Positions 6,277-8,065 of a DNA stretch of 8,065 bases are shown piece by piece. Position numbers and translations under genes: made by a program. The number at the start of each line of letters is the position of its first letter. Position 1 is the stretch's first letter. Source of the DNA: Candidatus Latescibacterota bacterium (GTDB lineage Bacteria; Latescibacterota; MVCY01; DTYK01); assembly GCA_012961925.1 (NCBI GenBank), contig DTYK01000321.1, positions 1 to 8,065 of the forward strand, read 5' to 3'. The notes under the pieces are model-generated. The model was not told the origin of the DNA, ran no database searches, and was given only the letters and a program-made list of their open reading frames with translations.

Positions 6277-6294
6277 TAAATAGGAGGCCGAATA

Positions 6295-7497
6295 ATGGTA
6301 GAAAAAGAGAAGACGTCTGTCAATTACCTTTCCGCATACCTTTCTGACCACAAGCCGTCGAAGCACTGGGCTTACGGTGTCTTGTATCCACGTTCGGCGA
6401 GGATAGTAGGCCTTGAGGGTGAGGATGCCATAAAGAGTCCCCAGGCGACTTTCTCGTATGAGAGATACGATACCCCGGCTCTGGCACAACTTCGGGAGAG
6501 GTATGACCTCGACGGTGTAGTCTCGGGGGCTGGGAGTCAGTTCGAGGAGTTCGTGTTGCTCAACGAGTGGGTATACAACAAGATTCCAGGCGGTGAGCCG
6601 GAGCCATACGTTCCGTGGGACTCACTGTCCATCCTGGAGGATATAGAGAGAGGTAAAAAGTTTTTCTGCGTGCATTATGCGCTGGTCTTCATCCAGTGTG
6701 CATTAGCCCTCGGCTACCAGGGGCGGATGGTCCAGATATGGGAGGAGGAAAAGGGACTTTCGGGGCACTCGGTTGCCGAGGTGTGGTCGGATGAACTTAA
6801 CAAGTGGATAGCCTTCGATCCGTCGGGAAACTTCCATTACGAGAAGAACGGTGTTCCCTTGGGTACTCTGGAGATCCATAAGGTATGGCTGTCAGGGGAT
6901 TTTGAGGGTTTGAAAGAGGTTCCCAAGATGCCTCCGGACGGGCGCGGCCTTTCCCATGCCGGGAAACCCTACAGCGAGCTTTTCAAAGATGGTGGGCCGA
7001 AGCACACTGGGATGTACTTTCACCTGCGTATCATAATGCGCAATGACTGGTTCAGCCGTTCCTGGGGTGAAGTTTCGGATCCTCAAGGGCTAAACCCCGA
7101 GGTACCCCCCTACCTCCACTCGAGGGATACTCTACACTGGACGGATGATCGGACGCCGCTTTTGGCCAACCACCAAAACACCTCGGTGGAGCGGGAATTC
7201 AATTGGCCGATCAATTTTGTCCGCCTCTGGTTTGATATGAAACGACCCCTCCGTCTTATCGACGTCCACATGACGAGCTACATGCCGAATCACAGGGATT
7301 TTATGGTCAGGTTGAACGGGGCCGAGTGGCAGAAGAAGCCAGAGCACTTCGAATGGGAGCTTAAGGACGGCGACAACAAGATAGAGGTGAAGCCGGTAAA
7401 TCACTGGGGGCGTGAAGGTACGACGACCGAGGTAGTCCTTCATTTCGATAAAGAAGAGGCCGAGGGGGAGAGGAGGAGTTACTCAGGAATCCGCTAA
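6295..7497 (+). CDS. Transglutaminase-like superfamily protein with unassigned C-terminal half
   Basis: The start is ATG 6295 with AGGAGG (6282-6287) seven bases upstream; 400 residues. The transglutaminase/papain-like core lies at about 80-185 with all three catalytic positions: Cys125 (KKFFCVHYALVFIQCALA), His158 (LSGHSVAEVW) and Asp175 (IAFDPSGNFHY). The helix after Cys and the HSVAEVW strand are typical of PF01841 domains that act as proteases, amidases or, less often, cross-linking enzymes. Residues about 200-400 carry WFSRSWGEV, YLHSRDTLHWTDDRTP and a final beta-rich part (FMVRLNGAEW, DGDNKIEVKPVNHWGREG) resembling a Fn3- or Ig-like ending; I do not recognise it. No signal peptide or membrane segment is visible, so it is apparently cytoplasmic, unusual for a wall- or matrix-directed enzyme. 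Its leader is the inverted repeat just upstream. The fold is secure; substrate and role unknown. Confidence 0.8.
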   Translation: MVEKEKTSVNYLSAYLSDHKPSKHWAYGVLYPRSARIVGLEGEDAIKSPQATFSYERYDTPALAQLRERYDLDGVVSGAGSQFEEFVLLNEWVYNKIPGGEPEPYVPWDSLSILEDIERGKKFFCVHYALVFIQCALALGYQGRMVQIWEEEKGLSGHSVAEVWSDELNKWIAFDPSGNFHYEKNGVPLGTLEIHKVWLSGDFEGLKEVPKMPPDGRGLSHAGKPYSELFKDGGPKHTGMYFHLRIIMRNDWFSRSWGEVSDPQGLNPEVPPYLHSRDTLHWTDDRTPLLANHQNTSVEREFNWPINFVRLWFDMKRPLRLIDVHMTSYMPNHRDFMVRLNGAEWQKKPEHFEWELKDGDNKIEVKPVNHWGREGTTTEVVLHFDKEEAEGERRSYSGIR

Positions 7498-7498
7498 A

Positions 7499-7535
7499 TG
7501 CTCCTCAGTTCTACTGAGAGAAGGAGCACTTCTTT
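7499..7535 (+). terminator. Stem-loop after the transglutaminase-like gene, possible weak terminator
   Basis: CTCAGT (7504-7509) and ACTGAG (7513-7518) form a perfect 6-pair stem with a three-base loop TCT. TGCTC (7499-7503) and GAGCA (7524-7528) add an outer stem across a five-base bulge, and CTTCTTT follows. It begins right after the stop codon at 7495-7497, the usual place for a terminator, but the U-run is short and interrupted. Confidence 0.35.
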
Positions 7536-7655
7536 ACAGAACCAACTTTGGGAACAAGATTTCCACGTGCCCTATGCCTTCGGATTTCGCCAAGTATATG
7601 GAGAATGTGGTGGTCCTGGAGCTGCTTTCCATACCTTGCGGAGTTTACACCTTAT
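7520..7655 (+). pseudogene. Unrecognised protein fragment in the frame before the GH4 remnant
   Basis: In the frame starting at 7499 (open to TGA 7742-7744) the stretch around 7523-7640 reads GALLYRTNFGNKIST, then PSDFAKYMENVVVLELLSIP: smooth hydrophobic strands and a helix with ordinary composition. The two other + frames here are rich in Trp, Arg and Ser and look like shadows. GALLYRTNFGNKI resembles the strand-turn found late in some beta-galactosidase-like proteins, but that is a weak impression. No SD or credible start precedes it, and plausible content ends near 7640-7655, where the GH4 frame takes over. I read it as a piece of a lost gene joined to the next. Confidence 0.35.
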
Positions 7656-7937
7656 CATTCCCATCTGCAAGATGCAATTGTGGAGATCCCGGCCCGTGGA
7701 GATGGCAACGGCTTACACGCCATCAAAGTTGGGCCACTCCCTGAAGCTATTGCGGCGATGTGTCGTAAACAGATCTCCATCCAGAAATTGCTGGTGGAAG
7801 CCTATCGAGAAAGGTCTAAGAAACTTCTCCTTCAAGCATTGCTTATCGACCCTGTGGTGGACAACATAGAGCGGGCAGAGAAAATGATAGAAGAAATGCT
7901 GAGGATAGAAGCTGATTTTCTGCCAACATTTCAGTGA
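7548..7937 (+). pseudogene. GH4-family glycosidase (alpha-galactosidase/alpha-glucosidase type), C-terminal remnant
   Basis: The open frame begins at a TTG without SD. Only the part from about 7665 to the stop looks real: DAIVEIPARGDGNGLHAIKV, then GPLPEAIAAMCRKQISIQKL, then LVEAYRERSKKLLLQALLID, ending PVVDNIERAEKMIEEMLRIE and DFLPTF. This is the classic end of GH4 enzymes: the VEVPA strand, the GLP loop, the long helix before LLLDP, and a final helix. GH4 enzymes use NAD+ and Mn2+ to cleave glycosides by an oxidation-elimination mechanism. The Rossmann domain and the Cys-His metal site lie in the missing N-terminal three quarters, so this copy is inactive. The true stop is retained, so the deletion removed upstream sequence and fused it to the fragment at 7520-7655. 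Confidence 0.7.
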
Positions 7938-8065
7938 AAAATGGAAAACTATTTTTGAAGGAGTCGGTTTGTGGAAGCCGGTGTGAACATCCTTCGCCTT
8001 AAATATCGGAGGAAGCCAATGCCATTCTTCGCTTTTTCCGAAGCCTGAAGGACACGCTTGGGGAG
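7938..8065 (+). other. Unresolved right edge with an SD-preceded ATG
   Basis: No gene can be assigned. CGGAGG (8007-8012) precedes ATG 8019, but that frame stops after MPFFAFSEA (TGA 8046-8048). A GTG at 7971 in the same frame gives VEAGVNILRLKYRRK before the same stop. The frame open from 8003 to the window end reads SEEANAILRFFRSL then KDTLGE, which has helical character and could be the beginning of something continuing outside. Treat all three as candidates only. Confidence 0.25.

Noticed and set aside
7132..7443. 103-residue minus-strand frame in the transglutaminase-like gene
   Set aside because: Smooth hydrophobic composition looked tempting, but no SD is present and the + strand protein there is continuous with the catalytic core.

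Overview
The window looks like bacterial chromosome of moderate, roughly balanced base composition. All recognisable coding sequence is on the + strand, with good Shine-Dalgarno (SD) sites (GGAGG, AGGAGG, GAGGAGG) and short gaps. The theme is carbohydrate catabolism: glycoside hydrolase pieces of several families, two TIM-barrel sugar-phosphate isomerase/epimerase-type genes, and accessory metal-dependent hydrolases. This resembles saccharolytic regions of environmental bacteria. No rRNA, tRNA, housekeeping gene or phylogenetic marker is present, so I cannot name the organism.

Layout. (1) 1-1732: the C-terminal part of a large multidomain glycoside hydrolase that enters from beyond the left edge. 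(2) 1737-3477: a dense chain of gene remnants. In order they are the start of a calcineurin-like phosphoesterase, most of a Nif3-like protein, an internal piece of a DUF6259-like glycosidase, a short unrecognised C-terminal piece, and the C-terminal end of a GH51-like arabinofuranosidase. Reading frames change at the joins. (3) 3470-3615: an inverted repeat that may be a weak terminator, a TATAAT box, and a strong leader hairpin touching the SD of the next gene. (4) 3616-5574: two intact genes, a phosphonoacetate-hydrolase-like alkaline-phosphatase-superfamily enzyme and a sugar-phosphate isomerase/epimerase, probably co-transcribed. (5) 5575-6276: a 249-base gap with abortive small ORFs, the N-terminal 40% or so of a second isomerase/epimerase, and a CGCAAAG-type imperfect inverted repeat exactly where that gene breaks off. 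(6) 6295-7497: an intact transglutaminase-fold protein with a complete Cys-His-Asp triad and an unassigned C-terminal half. (7) 7499-8065: a hairpin, a fragment of an unrecognised protein, the C-terminal end of a GH4-family glycosidase, and an unresolved edge.

How it fits together. Three genes look intact: 3616-4701, 4753-5574 and 6295-7497. Gene 1 is intact as far as it is visible. The rest is debris that keeps a common orientation and keeps true gene starts or true gene ends. This is what repeated deletions within a long co-directional sugar-catabolic cluster would leave. A mis-assembled metagenomic contig could look similar and must be excluded. The points most worth following are the remnant chain, the repeat at the isomerase breakpoint, the hairpin-plus-SD leader, and the presence of a full PhnA active site in a sugar locus without phosphonate genes.
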